Assembly (NCBI GenBank): GCA_963806735.1
Contig: CAWEBE010000043.1
Coordinates: 124,001 to 188,000 of the forward strand
Direction of reading: 5' to 3'
DNA: 64,000 nucleotides
Source: CADEFX01 sp963806735
GTDB lineage: Bacteria; Pseudomonadota; Alphaproteobacteria; Rhizobiales; Hyphomicrobiaceae
Shown here one piece after another: positions 18,933 through 27,088 of the stretch. The position numbers and the translations under genes are program-made. Below the pieces are notes generated by a model that made no database searches, had not been told where the DNA came from, and saw only the letters and a program-made list of their open reading frames with translations. Numbering within the stretch: position 1 is the stretch's first letter; every line of letters starts with the position of its first letter.

Positions 18933-19265
18933 ATGCCGCTCTTTATGTATCAGGCCGCCTATACGCCGGAGTCATTGGCCGCCCAGATCAAGAATCCGCA
19001 GAACCGCGTGGAAACTGTCGGACGTCAAGCCTGCGAAGCCGTTGGAGGCAAGCTGGTCGGTGGTTGGCTTTGTTTTGGCGAGTACGACCTTATCGTGATT
19101 GCCGACGTTCCCGATATCGAGAGCATGGCAGGAATTGCTCTTGCGCTAGGTGCGGGCGGGGCCCTCAAGGCAAGCAAGACCACAGCGCTCATAAGCGGAG
19201 CGCAGGGCGTTGCAGCGCTGAAGAAGGCTGAAACCGTCGCCAAGACGTATAGGCCTGCTCGCTGA
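18933..19265 (+). CDS. GYD domain protein
   Basis: A 110-residue protein beginning MPLFMYQAAYTPES and carrying the pattern GGWLCFGEYDLIVIADVPD, the signature of the small alpha/beta GYD domain (ferredoxin-like, related to dimeric alpha-beta barrels). Function unknown; members often lie in catabolic clusters. GGGAGGG stands before the ATG. It may be co-transcribed with the dioxygenase 125 bases downstream. Confidence 0.85.
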   Translation: MPLFMYQAAYTPESLAAQIKNPQNRVETVGRQACEAVGGKLVGGWLCFGEYDLIVIADVPDIESMAGIALALGAGGALKASKTTALISGAQGVAALKKAETVAKTYRPAR

Positions 19266-19389
19266 CTGCGATCAGCTGGGATATAAGTGCTACGGGCATC
19301 GGGGCGGGTACCGGCACGGTTGGTCGCCTATCGGCTTGGTCAAAGTTGCCCTCAAAGGACGCCGAGCGTTTTCACGTGAGGAGCCACTC

Positions 19390-20220
19390 ATGACTTCGAG
19401 ATTGAGTCCGGAGGACGTTGCCCGTTATCACCAAGATGGGTTCATTTTTGTACGTGGGCTTTTCGACGCTGAAGAGACAGATTTGTTGCGTCGGGCAATG
19501 GAGGAAGACCCGGCAATCACGGAGCACTCGCTCTTGCGAGCTGACCAAGAGGGTGGCGCTACGCGGATCTCGCTCTGGAATCGAGCGGGCGATAGCGTCT
19601 ACGGACTCGCCGCGCGCACACCGCGTGTCGTGGACACGGCAGAGGCGTTGGTCGGCGAGCCGGTCTATCATTTCCAATCCAAATTGACGGCCAAAGAGCC
19701 TCGCGTCGGCGGTGCGTGGGAGTGGCATCAGGATTACGGCTACTGGTACTACAACGGATGCCTCGAGCCGAAGATGCTGAGCTTCATGATCGCGCTCGAC
19801 CAAACCGACGCCGAGAACGGATGCCTCAAGCTGTTGAAAGGCTCGCACAAGCTTGGCCGTCTTGATCACGTCCAGGTGACACCTGGTCAAAACACGACGG
19901 ACCCCGAGCGTATGCCCTACATTCTTGCGAAGTACGAGCTGATAGACTGCGTACTAGCGCCAGGCGACGCAGTCATTTTTCATGGGAATACGCTGCACCG
20001 ATCCGATCAGAATCGCTCAGACCGGCGCCGCTGGACGTTCCTTTGCTGCTATAATGCGGTGAGCAACGATACCTTCAAGAAGGACGACGACCGCTATTTC
20101 GTGCCGTTGGAGAAGGTCGGCGACGACGCGGTCAAGAAGGCAGGGGTAAGGTTCGCTGCCGGCAATCAAGAACACTTCACGTCGAAGCCCTATGTGCCGA
20201 AGGTAAGAACGGCATCTTGA
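19390..20220 (+). CDS. Phytanoyl-CoA dioxygenase (PhyH) family protein
   Basis: A 276-residue Fe(II)/2-oxoglutarate oxygenase. The iron-binding facial triad is visible as His-x-Asp in EWHQDYGYW (about residue 115) and the distal His in HGNTLHRSDQNRSDRRRW (about 204), where Arg residues would bind 2-oxoglutarate. The substrate is unknown. The start at 19390 has GTGAGGAG upstream. Family members of this short type hydroxylate varied small molecules. Confidence 0.88.
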   Translation: MTSRLSPEDVARYHQDGFIFVRGLFDAEETDLLRRAMEEDPAITEHSLLRADQEGGATRISLWNRAGDSVYGLAARTPRVVDTAEALVGEPVYHFQSKLTAKEPRVGGAWEWHQDYGYWYYNGCLEPKMLSFMIALDQTDAENGCLKLLKGSHKLGRLDHVQVTPGQNTTDPERMPYILAKYELIDCVLAPGDAVIFHGNTLHRSDQNRSDRRRWTFLCCYNAVSNDTFKKDDDRYFVPLEKVGDDAVKKAGVRFAAGNQEHFTSKPYVPKVRTAS

Positions 20221-20441
20221 TGATCCATCCCGGAATTAGAGAACAAAATCTGCTGGGAGCGGACTCATGCACCGCAACAGGCCTACTCGCTATTCGACCA
20301 CCTCGCCGCGCCGGAGGGCGCCGGGTTGCCGGCATGGTGGAAGCGGTCGAGGCCTTGAGCTGCACACCAAGGCCGCATAGGGTCGGCTATTGAGAATGCC
20401 TGCTGGGCAATTTCAACAATAAGCGGCACATCACCCCATCG

Positions 20442-21731
20442 ATGCAGTCCACCGAGCGGCGCCCTTTTCCCCACCGCCGGGGCCTGATCATCGTTACGAC
20501 ATTGGCCACGGCCTACGTCGCCAGTCATTTTTTCCGCGCCTCCAACGTCACCATCGGCCTCGACCTGATGCACGACCTGTCGATCGGGCCGGAAGCCCTG
20601 GGTGGGCTTACAGGCGCCTTCTTCTTCGGTTTCGCCGCCATGCAGATCCCCTGCGGCTTCCTGTTCGACCGTTACGGTCCGCGCCGCACCGTGGTCGGCA
20701 TGCTCATCCTCGCAACAATGGGCGGCGTCGTCTTCACACTGGCGCCGAGCTGGCCGGTCCTGCTCACCGGTCGCGTGCTGATGGGCGCGGGCTTCGGCGT
20801 CATGCTCATCGGCAGCATGGTGGTGATCTCGCGCTGGTTCCCGCCGGACCGCTTCTCCACCCTTACCGGCATGGTCCTGTCCATCGGCCTGCTCGGCAAC
20901 TTGGCCGCCACCACCCCGCTGGCCTGGGCTTCCGAAGCCATCGGCTGGCGCGCGGTGTTTGCCGCCGTCGTTCTCTTCACCGCGCTCGCGACCATCGCCG
21001 TCTGGTTGGTGGTGCGCGACGCCCCGCCCGGCCACCCCTTCCTGGCCCGAACGCCGGAACCGCCACGCGAGATGCTGCAAGGCCTGATCGAGGTGCTGTG
21101 CAACCCGCGCCTGAAACCCATACTGGCGCTCAACTTCTGCAACTACGCCTGTACGTTTACGGTGCAGGGCCTGTGGGGTGGACCCTTCCTGCGCGAGGTG
21201 CACGGCCTCAGCGCCATCGAGGCCGGCAACGTTCTGTTCCTCGCCGTCATCGCCTATCAGGTTGGCATGCTCGCCTTCGGCCCGCTCGACCGCGTGCTGG
21301 ACACGCGCAAATGGATCGCCATAAGCGGTACCCTGGTGATCATTTCCATCCTCGCCACTCTGGCGCTTGTGTCCCACCCGCCAACCTGGATTCCCATTTG
21401 TGCCATCGTCGGCATGGGCTTCTTCAGCGCTTCCAGCACCATGGTGATGACGCATGCCCGGGGCATCTTTCCAGACCGGCTGATCGGTCGTGGCATATCG
21501 ACAATCAACACGTCCGTGATGCTGGGCGTTGCCTGCATGCAGACGTTCTCAGGCATCATCGTCGGCGCTTTCGAATTGCTGCCCGGCGGCGCGCGCACCG
21601 AAACCGCATACCGTGCGCTCTTCGGAGTGCTCACCGTGGTGCTCATCGTCGCCGTCGCGATCTACAGCCGCTCGCAGGACGTCAAGCCCAGCGACCAAAT
21701 GCGCGACTGTCGCCGACAGCGCGACGCATGA
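20442..21731 (+). CDS. MFS transporter
   Basis: 429 residues with twelve hydrophobic segments. The MFS signature between segments 2 and 3 is recognisable as GFLFDRYGPRRTVV (about residue 70), and the second-half copy is weaker (PLDRVLDTRKW). It may be a uniporter or proton symporter; the substrate is unknown, possibly a compound degraded by neighbouring oxygenases. The ribosome site before the ATG is poor. It is followed by a block of palindromic repeats. Confidence 0.88.
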   Translation: MQSTERRPFPHRRGLIIVTTLATAYVASHFFRASNVTIGLDLMHDLSIGPEALGGLTGAFFFGFAAMQIPCGFLFDRYGPRRTVVGMLILATMGGVVFTLAPSWPVLLTGRVLMGAGFGVMLIGSMVVISRWFPPDRFSTLTGMVLSIGLLGNLAATTPLAWASEAIGWRAVFAAVVLFTALATIAVWLVVRDAPPGHPFLARTPEPPREMLQGLIEVLCNPRLKPILALNFCNYACTFTVQGLWGGPFLREVHGLSAIEAGNVLFLAVIAYQVGMLAFGPLDRVLDTRKWIAISGTLVIISILATLALVSHPPTWIPICAIVGMGFFSASSTMVMTHARGIFPDRLIGRGISTINTSVMLGVACMQTFSGIIVGAFELLPGGARTETAYRALFGVLTVVLIVAVAIYSRSQDVKPSDQMRDCRRQRDA

Positions 21732-21822
21732 GGCCCCGATCGCGGAGATGCGTCCACCATCGTGCCGTCACGGCGCTCGACAAACAGAACGGCCGGATCG
21801 CTACTGCATCCAGCGTCGGGCT

Positions 21823-21883
21823 AGAGCGCGATCGTCTCACATGGAAGCACTTCCGCTTCCATGTGAGACGTGAATCGCACTCT
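21823..21883 (+). repeat. Palindromic repeat, type A, forward copy
   Basis: An imperfect 61-base palindrome opening AGAGCGCGATCG and closing CGTGAATCGCACTCT, with a perfect inner hairpin (TCTCACATGGAAGC against GCTTCCATGTGAGA, 6-base loop). The two outer arms differ, so the element has a direction. A reverse copy lies at 22570-22630. Confidence 0.9.
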
Positions 21884-21896
21884 AAATGTTAGGTGT

Positions 21897-21969
21897 AGAG
21901 CAGGATTCACGCTTCGGCCGAGACCTCCCTCGATTGGAAAAGTGATTCAATCCGAAGCGATCCTGCTCT
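21897..21969 (+). repeat. Palindromic repeat, type B
   Basis: A 73-base inverted repeat bounded by AGAGCAGGAT and ATCCTGCTCT, with TCACGCTTCGG/CCGAAGCG arms further in. It lies 13 bases after the type A copy. The same terminal arms bound the element at 22496-22557. Confidence 0.85.
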
Positions 21970-22067
21970 AGTGGCATTGGACCATCCCTTAACTCCATCC
22001 ACCAAAAACGATTGCCCGGATCAGACCAAATGGCAAAGCTCAAGAGCCTGGGTCGTCGGAGGCAATT

Positions 22068-22469
22068 ATGCTCAAATCGCTGCTAAGCATGGCGCTTTTT
22101 GCAGGCGCTGTTGCGGTTATGGGTGAACCGGCCGCAGCCGCTGACCTTGGTCCGGGCTGCTATAACCGCTGTGGTTGTCGCGGCTGCCCGCCGCGCCGCC
22201 AGGCCGATTGGGCGCCGGGTCCCATTTACGTCGCGCCGCCACCGCCGGTCGTTATCTATCGGCCGCCCGTCGTGGTCGTGGGACCAGTCTACGGATGGGG
22301 TGGCCCAGGCTGGGATGCTGGCTGGTCCGAACCGGGCTGGCGCGGTGATTGGCATCGTCCGGATTGGGGCTGGCGCGGCGCAGGCTGGCGTGGTGACGAC
22401 TGGCGCGGCCCAGGATGGCATGGCGGTTGGCGCGGAGCTGGATGGCGCGGCAGCTGGCGCCGCTGGTAG
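22068..22469 (+). CDS. Exported Gly/Trp/Arg-rich repeat protein
   Basis: A 133-residue protein with a signal peptide (about residues 1-24, MLKSLLSMALFAGAVAVMG...AAA), a Cys-rich segment (CYNRCGCRGCPPRR), a Pro/Val stretch (APPPPVVIYRPPVVVVGP) and a C-terminal half built of irregular GWRG/DWRG/GWHG units ending WRRW. No enzyme motif is seen. Rhizobial genomes carry many small exported proteins of this type without known function. The gene is enclosed on both sides by doublets of palindromic repeats in mirror order. Confidence 0.75.
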   Translation: MLKSLLSMALFAGAVAVMGEPAAAADLGPGCYNRCGCRGCPPRRQADWAPGPIYVAPPPPVVIYRPPVVVVGPVYGWGGPGWDAGWSEPGWRGDWHRPDWGWRGAGWRGDDWRGPGWHGGWRGAGWRGSWRRW

Positions 22470-22495
22470 TTCTTGCCGGCAAACGGCGGGCACTC

Positions 22496-22557
22496 AGAGC
22501 AGGATCGTTTCAGATGGAATCGCATTCGCGATCCATCTGGAGCGTGAATCCTGCTCT
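22496..22557 (+). repeat. Palindromic repeat, type B
   Basis: A 62-base inverted repeat with AGAGCAGGATCG at the left and GTGAATCCTGCTCT at the right; the inner hairpin pairs CAGATGGA with TCCATCTG. Its termini match the element at 21897-21969, and its inner part is close to type A. Confidence 0.88.
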
Positions 22558-22569
22558 ACACATAAGTTT

Positions 22570-22630
22570 AGAGTGCGATTCACGGTTCACATGGAAGCGG
22601 CAGTGCTTCCATGTGAACCGATCGCGCTCT
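22570..22630 (-). repeat. Palindromic repeat, type A, reverse copy
   Basis: Opens AGAGTGCGATTCACG and closes CGATCGCGCTCT, i.e. the outer arms of the 21823-21883 element in reverse order. The inner hairpin pairs GTTCACATGGAAGC with GCTTCCATGTGAAC. It lies 12 bases after the type B copy, so the right doublet is the mirror image of the left one. Confidence 0.9.
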
Positions 22631-22795
22631 AGGTAGTCGCCGGCCCCTGTATGCTTTCGCATCGGCCTCCAGCTGCGACCAGCGTCGGCGCGCCGACCGC
22701 CCGTGATCACCTCAATTCGCAGCGGCTACGTCGGCTTGCTTTCGACCTTGTGGTCGACACTGCGGTCAAACGAGCGCGCCTCATGGAGTGCACAT

Positions 22796-23668
22796 CTAGC
22801 GCGGCGCATCGCCCGCGATCGTAATGCGATGCATGCGTCGGCGCTTGCCGGGGTAGTCGTTGAGCGCACGATGCTGGGTGCAGCGATTGTCCCAGATCGC
22901 CATCGAGCCGACCTCCCAACGGAAGCGGCAGGTCAGCTCCGGTTGTACTGAATGCGTCATCAAGAAGTCGACGATTGGCCGTGCCTCGGCGGACTTGAAG
23001 CCGTGGAGGGTCTGGGTGTGGTTGCCGATGTATAGCGCCTTGCGGCCGGTTTCGGGGTGGGTGCGCACAAGCGGATGGGCGACCTCGGTCTGGAGGTTGC
23101 CGGGGTCACGAACCTTGGCAGCCATCTTGTCATTGCCCGAATAGCGTCCGTCGCGCGTCGAGCCCATATTATCGCCCTGGCTCAGCTTCTTGCGATCGCC
23201 GACATTCCAGGTCTTCACGCCCTCGATCACGGCCTTCATCGGGTCAGACAGCGTCTCATAGGCGAGATACATGTTAGCGAACATCGTATCTCCGCCGACA
23301 GCTGGTGTTTCCTTGGCGTAGAGGATCGTCGCTTTTGCCGGTTTCGGATTGAACATTTGATCGGTGTGCCAAGTCTCTCCGAATGCTCTCGTATCGCCCT
23401 CGTCCTTGACGATCTCGAGGATATCGGGATGTTCCTCCATCCCCTTCATGAAGGGGTGATGGTGGATTTCGCCAAAGCGCTTGGCGAACACGATCTGCTC
23501 CTCCGGCGTGATGTCCTGGTCGCGAAAAAACACGACGAGGTACTCCAGCCAGGCGGCCTGGATCTCCGAGAACAACTCATCGTCGACATGTTTGAGATCG
23601 ACGCCGCTGATTTCGGCACCGAGCGCGCCAGCGAGGGGTTTGACCTCAATCTTCCGATAGGACGCCAT
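22796..23668 (-). CDS. TauD/TfdA family 2-oxoglutarate dioxygenase
   Basis: A 290-residue Fe(II)/2-oxoglutarate oxygenase of the taurine/2,4-D dioxygenase family. The family start (EVKPLAGALGAEISGVDL), the iron ligands in ETWHTDQMF (about residue 102) and the distal region WDNRCTQHRALNDYPG with the 2-oxoglutarate Arg (RRRMHRITIAGD) near 270-285 are all present. Substrate unknown. The ATG at 23668 follows GGAGG by eight bases. It is divergent from the deacetylase gene. Confidence 0.92.
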   Translation of the reverse strand: MASYRKIEVKPLAGALGAEISGVDLKHVDDELFSEIQAAWLEYLVVFFRDQDITPEEQIVFAKRFGEIHHHPFMKGMEEHPDILEIVKDEGDTRAFGETWHTDQMFNPKPAKATILYAKETPAVGGDTMFANMYLAYETLSDPMKAVIEGVKTWNVGDRKKLSQGDNMGSTRDGRYSGNDKMAAKVRDPGNLQTEVAHPLVRTHPETGRKALYIGNHTQTLHGFKSAEARPIVDFLMTHSVQPELTCRFRWEVGSMAIWDNRCTQHRALNDYPGKRRRMHRITIAGDAPR

Positions 23669-23905
23669 GATTTGGTCCTCCAAGGCATGTCGCGCGTAAG
23701 CAACGAGATCACGAACCAGGCTGTTTGGTCAACGCGGAGCGGAAGGGCGGCTTCGAGCGACAGCCGTCGCACGTCAATAAGGCCCGGCTCGACAGGTTTG
23801 CCTCCAGCGACGGACCAGGGTTTAGATCCGTTGGATAGCCGTTCGAATATCAGCGCTGGTCCATGTCAAAATAGCCGCTTGCCGAGGAGGAGGGAGGAAC
23901 ATCCA

Positions 23906-24838
23906 ATGTGGCCCAATCCGCGCATTCCCTATCAAATGTCCACTGACCGCAAGCGCCTGGCACCCCTGCGTGATAGGCCGCTGATGGTCAATCCTGTGGT
24001 GGCGATTGAGTACTGGCCGTTCGATCGGCCGATGCCGCGTGGCATCCTGCCGGCGCCCCACGGTCGGCCGAGCGAGCCTCCGGACGTCGCCAACTACTCG
24101 TGGGTCGAGTACGGCATGCGCTGCGGGCTGCCGCGCATCTTCGATGTGCTGGGCCGACGCGGCATCAAAGCCTCGGCCTGGATGAATGCGCAGTGCGCCG
24201 ACGTGTACCCTGCTGCGGCAGAACGTGCCGTTCACGCGGGTTGGGATTTCGTCGGCCATAGCTGGTTCCAGCGCTCGCTCAAGGAGGTGGACGACGAGGA
24301 AGCCGAGGTGCGCCAATCGCTGGCGCGCCTGGAACGGCTGACGGGAAAGCGGGTGCGTGGCTGGTTCGGCGCCGGCGGCGGTGAGACGGTCAAGACGCCC
24401 GAGGTTCTGAAACGCTGCGGCGTTGAGTTCACGCACGACTGGCTGCTCGATGACCTGCCGTGCTGGATGAGTACGGCCGAAGGGCCGCTGCTGTGCCTTC
24501 CCTATACCTGGGAGATCAACGATGTACCGATGTGGGCCGTGCAGGGCCAGTCTTCTGACGAACTTCTGAAGAGGCTCGAGGCGACGCTTGCCGTGCTCGA
24601 GCGCGAACTCGAAGAAAACCCGCGCGTGCTTTCCATCGGTCTCCACCCGCACATTGCTGGCGTGGCGCACCGCGTCTACTACCTGGAGAAAGCTCTCGAT
24701 CTTCTGATGCAGCGCAACGACACGATCTTCGTCACCTCCGGCGAGATCGCCGACTGGTTCGTGAGCTCCGACAAGACTGGGCTAACCGAACTAGAGGCGG
24801 CCTTGACGATGAGATCGGCATCACCAAAGCCCGCATGA
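23906..24838 (+). CDS. Polysaccharide deacetylase family protein (PuuE-like)
   Basis: 310 residues, NodB-homology fold of the branch that includes allantoinase PuuE and peptidoglycan deacetylases. Visible features are VVAIEYWPF near residue 30, HAGWDFVGHSWFQRSL around 110 with a probable metal-binding His, FGAGGGETVKTPEVLKRCG near 155 and GLHPHIAG near 245. The Asp of the usual metal site is not clear, so the activity is uncertain. GGGAGGAA precedes the ATG. The stop codon lies in the loop of a hairpin. Confidence 0.85.
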   Translation: MWPNPRIPYQMSTDRKRLAPLRDRPLMVNPVVAIEYWPFDRPMPRGILPAPHGRPSEPPDVANYSWVEYGMRCGLPRIFDVLGRRGIKASAWMNAQCADVYPAAAERAVHAGWDFVGHSWFQRSLKEVDDEEAEVRQSLARLERLTGKRVRGWFGAGGGETVKTPEVLKRCGVEFTHDWLLDDLPCWMSTAEGPLLCLPYTWEINDVPMWAVQGQSSDELLKRLEATLAVLERELEENPRVLSIGLHPHIAGVAHRVYYLEKALDLLMQRNDTIFVTSGEIADWFVSSDKTGLTELEAALTMRSASPKPA

Positions 24839-24847
24839 GCGGGCTTT
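24826..24847 (+). terminator. Hairpin overlapping the stop codon of the deacetylase gene
   Basis: Perfect 9-base stem AAAGCCCGC / GCGGGCTTT with loop ATGA; the loop contains the TGA stop of the upstream gene. There is no long T-run on the plus side, but the symmetric A/T ends would allow action in both directions, separating this gene from the convergent SelW-like gene. Confidence 0.6.
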
Positions 24848-24910
24848 GTGGTGCCCCATAAGAAAAGAGAGCCCTTGCTACTTTGGATCAGAATGTCGGC
24901 TTCGACGGAT

Positions 24911-25129
24911 TCAGGTCACGACGCCAACGATCTCGTCATCGGTGGGGAACCGACCAAGCGTCTGCTTGGAGCAAGCTACACGACCGTCGATGCGGATTTC
25001 AAAGACGCCTCCACCTGACCGCCGCAGTGTCACCTGCGCCTCTGGTCGGACCTTGCGGATGAGGTTCGCCGCCTCACGGGCGCGCGGTTCATAGTTTCAC
25101 TGACCGCAGTATTGGATCTCGACGCGCAT
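24911..25129 (-). CDS. SelW/Rdx-family selenoprotein with in-frame UGA (CxxU)
   Basis: Read through one UGA, this gene encodes a 72-residue SelW-like protein: MRVEIQYCGQ, then UGA at codon 11 (25097-25099), then NYEPRAREAANLIRKV, an RRSGGGVFEIRIDGRV strand pair and CSKQTLGRFPTDDEIVG. The redox motif C8-G-Q-U11 fits the CxxU motif of SelW, and the segments GGVFEI..DG, SK and GRFP..EI are family hallmarks. The first real stop is TGA at 24911-24913. A stem-loop resembling a bacterial SECIS follows the UGA. It lies 58 bases downstream of an SDR gene on the same strand. Such proteins are thought to be thiol/selenol redox proteins. If selenocysteine is not inserted, the alternative is a Cys-type gene with a TGC-to-TGA mutation. 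Confidence 0.82.
25067..25084 (-). promoter_or_regulatory. Candidate bacterial SECIS stem-loop
   Basis: In the mRNA, CGCGCC pairs with GGC-(G bulge)-GCG around a five-base loop CGUGA. A G is the second loop base, and it lies 20 nt after the UGA. Bacterial SECIS elements read by SelB sit just downstream of the UGA, with a small apical loop having a G among its first bases; this fits. Judged by eye, not folded by software. Confidence 0.5.
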
Positions 25130-25187
25130 CGGCTGGCATCCTGTGTTTGTAAGGCGCTAGCAATACCACAAGGCTGTGGCCCGTTGT

Positions 25188-25931
25188 CTATTGCGCGATA
25201 TAGCCGCCATCGATCACCAGCTCGGTGCCGGTGACGAAGGACGCCTCGTCGGATGCCAGGTACAGCACGCCATAGGCGACGTCCATCACCTCGCCCAGGC
25301 GACGCAGTGGCGTGACGGCGGCCTTGGAGCCACGCCCGGCGGCGTTCGTATTGTTCAGCATCGGCGGCAGGTAGCCTGGATGGACGGAGTTGACGCGCAC
25401 GCCGGTCGGTCCGAACCGAACGGCGGCGCTCTTGGTGAAGATGCGCACGGCACCCTTCGACGCGCTGTACCCCGGGTGGCTGTCGGCGCCTCCGATGAAA
25501 CCCATGATCGACGAGATATTGACCACAGAGCCGCCGCCGGTCTTCGCCATCTCGGCCGCCGCACGGGTGGTGCCGAGGAACACGCTGGTGGCATTGGTTG
25601 CCATCAGTTTTTCCCATCCCGCCAGCGCCAACTCGTCGCCGACCGAGCTGCCGCTGATGCCGGCGTTGTTCACCAGAATATCGAGCCTGCCGTAGGTCGC
25701 GATGGTCGTAGCGATCAGATGGTCCCAGGCCGCTTCCGACGTCACGTCTGTTTGCACAAATATTGCTCGGCCCTGGCTGGCAGAAATGTCGGCGGCGACC
25801 GCCTCACCTTCTTTTTGAAGTAGGTCGGCGATCACAACCGCAGCACCTTCTTTCGCAAACAACCGGGCTTCTGCCTCGCCCATGCCGTGGGCACCACCGG
25901 TAATGATGGCGACTTTGCCTTTCAGCCTCAT
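25188..25931 (-). CDS. SDR family oxidoreductase
   Basis: A 247-residue classical short-chain dehydrogenase: cofactor motif GGAHGMGEAEARLFAKEG (residues 12-29), NNAG at about 88, catalytic Ser in NISSIMGF and YSASKGA (about 155), and the usual ending TGTELVIDGGYIAQ. The Asp in VVIADLLQ suggests NAD preference. The substrate is unknown. GAGGGAGAGG precedes the ATG. The SelW-like gene follows 58 bases downstream and may share its transcript. Confidence 0.92.
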   Translation of the reverse strand: MRLKGKVAIITGGAHGMGEAEARLFAKEGAAVVIADLLQKEGEAVAADISASQGRAIFVQTDVTSEAAWDHLIATTIATYGRLDILVNNAGISGSSVGDELALAGWEKLMATNATSVFLGTTRAAAEMAKTGGGSVVNISSIMGFIGGADSHPGYSASKGAVRIFTKSAAVRFGPTGVRVNSVHPGYLPPMLNNTNAAGRGSKAAVTPLRRLGEVMDVAYGVLYLASDEASFVTGTELVIDGGYIAQ

Positions 25932-26147
25932 GTTGCCTCTCCCTCGTCGAAAGAGGGCCGATCATCGGCTCTCGGACCGTCGAGGACAAGGTCCGAGGTG
26001 GCATGCGGCGGATTCTGTGAGCGGCTGCATCCGCCCACCGAAAGCCTGGTGCGCAACCGTAGATGCGATCGAACCGAGTGGCGGAGTGATGGACGCGGCG
26101 CCACGTTCCCCGATAGCATCGGGCGTCGAACGGGAAAGAGGCATCAC

Positions 26148-26969
26148 ATGGCCGACATCGTCCACCCCCGCGCTCATGTCGTTGCCGGCGGCTTTCCGCC
26201 CGGCTCCAGCGCCGGTCACGACCACGACTATGCCCGCTTGCGGCTCCTCACGCTGCTGGCCGAGAGACAAATTCCGGCTTCCGTCGCCAGCGACTTCGCC
26301 GACTTGGAGAAATGGCTGCCGGTAAGCCGGCTGCTCGTCACCTACGTCGCCGGCCCCTACCCGAGTGCCGAGCAGTGCACCCGACTGGAATCCTGGCTCG
26401 AGGCCGGCGGCCATTGGCTGGCGCTTCACGGCACCAGCGGCGGGCGTGCTGAGCGCGTCGAGGGCCTGACGCAACGCCGCACCGTGAAAACCAAGCATCA
26501 TACTGTGCTCGGCAGCATGTTCCTGACGCATCCGCCAGCATGCCGATTCCGCGTCGACGTGCGCGATGCGGAGCACCCGGTCACGCAAGGGCTCGGCAAG
26601 TCGTTCGAGGTCGAGGACGAGCCCTACTTCATCGAGCTTCAGGCCCCTGCCTCAGCGCAGATCCTGTTGACGGCGGACTATGGCGCGACGAGCAGATGGC
26701 CAGTGGTGGAGAAGCTCTACGGCAGCGACACCTCCGTGCTGTCCGACGGCAAGACGCGCGTGCTCGGCTACACGCGCCCGGTCGGCGGTGGCGCCGTGAC
26801 CTATGTGGCGCTCGGCCACTGCCACAACCCGTACTCGCGCATGGGCCGGACCGCCGGCGCGGGCGGCGAGCAGCCCGCGACGTTCAGAGGACCATGGGAA
26901 TCGGGCGCATTCCCGACCCTTCTGAGCAATGCAATCGCCTGGGCCACGGCGCAACCGTCTCCGCATTAG
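26148..26969 (+). CDS. ThuA-like domain protein
   Basis: A 273-residue protein with the glutamine-amidotransferase-like fold of ThuA (trehalose utilisation). Recognisable blocks are AGGFPPGSSAGHDHDYARLR near the start, LVTYVAGPYPS, WLALHGTSGG around residue 87, and TYVALGHCHNPY near 227. Members are sugar-metabolism or hydrolase-like proteins with few known activities. The ATG at 26148 is chosen because the domain begins about ten residues later and the family has no long N-terminal extension. Confidence 0.8.
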   Translation: MADIVHPRAHVVAGGFPPGSSAGHDHDYARLRLLTLLAERQIPASVASDFADLEKWLPVSRLLVTYVAGPYPSAEQCTRLESWLEAGGHWLALHGTSGGRAERVEGLTQRRTVKTKHHTVLGSMFLTHPPACRFRVDVRDAEHPVTQGLGKSFEVEDEPYFIELQAPASAQILLTADYGATSRWPVVEKLYGSDTSVLSDGKTRVLGYTRPVGGGAVTYVALGHCHNPYSRMGRTAGAGGEQPATFRGPWESGAFPTLLSNAIAWATAQPSPH

Positions 26970-27088
26970 TCCGCTGCGCTCTCCCAATCATGCCCGCAAA
27001 GGTGAGCATCTACCCACGACGACATTGAAGGCGATGACGCGATCGAGAATGCCGAGAGCAGGCGTCACGCGCCGTTCGTCTAGAGACG

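Larger units (their letters stand above)
21732..22067. other. Intergenic region filled largely by palindromic repeats
   Basis: 336 bases between the MFS gene and the Gly/Trp/Arg-rich gene. Two palindromes (21823-21883, 21897-21969) make up nearly half of it; no gene is seen. The remaining 98 bases before 22068 must hold the promoter and ribosome site (GGAGG at 22058-22062) of the next gene. Confidence 0.6.

Noticed and set aside
20283..21455. 390-codon frame antisense to the MFS gene
   Set aside because: His/Asp/Gly-rich shadow of a membrane protein gene; the plus strand encodes a typical MFS transporter.
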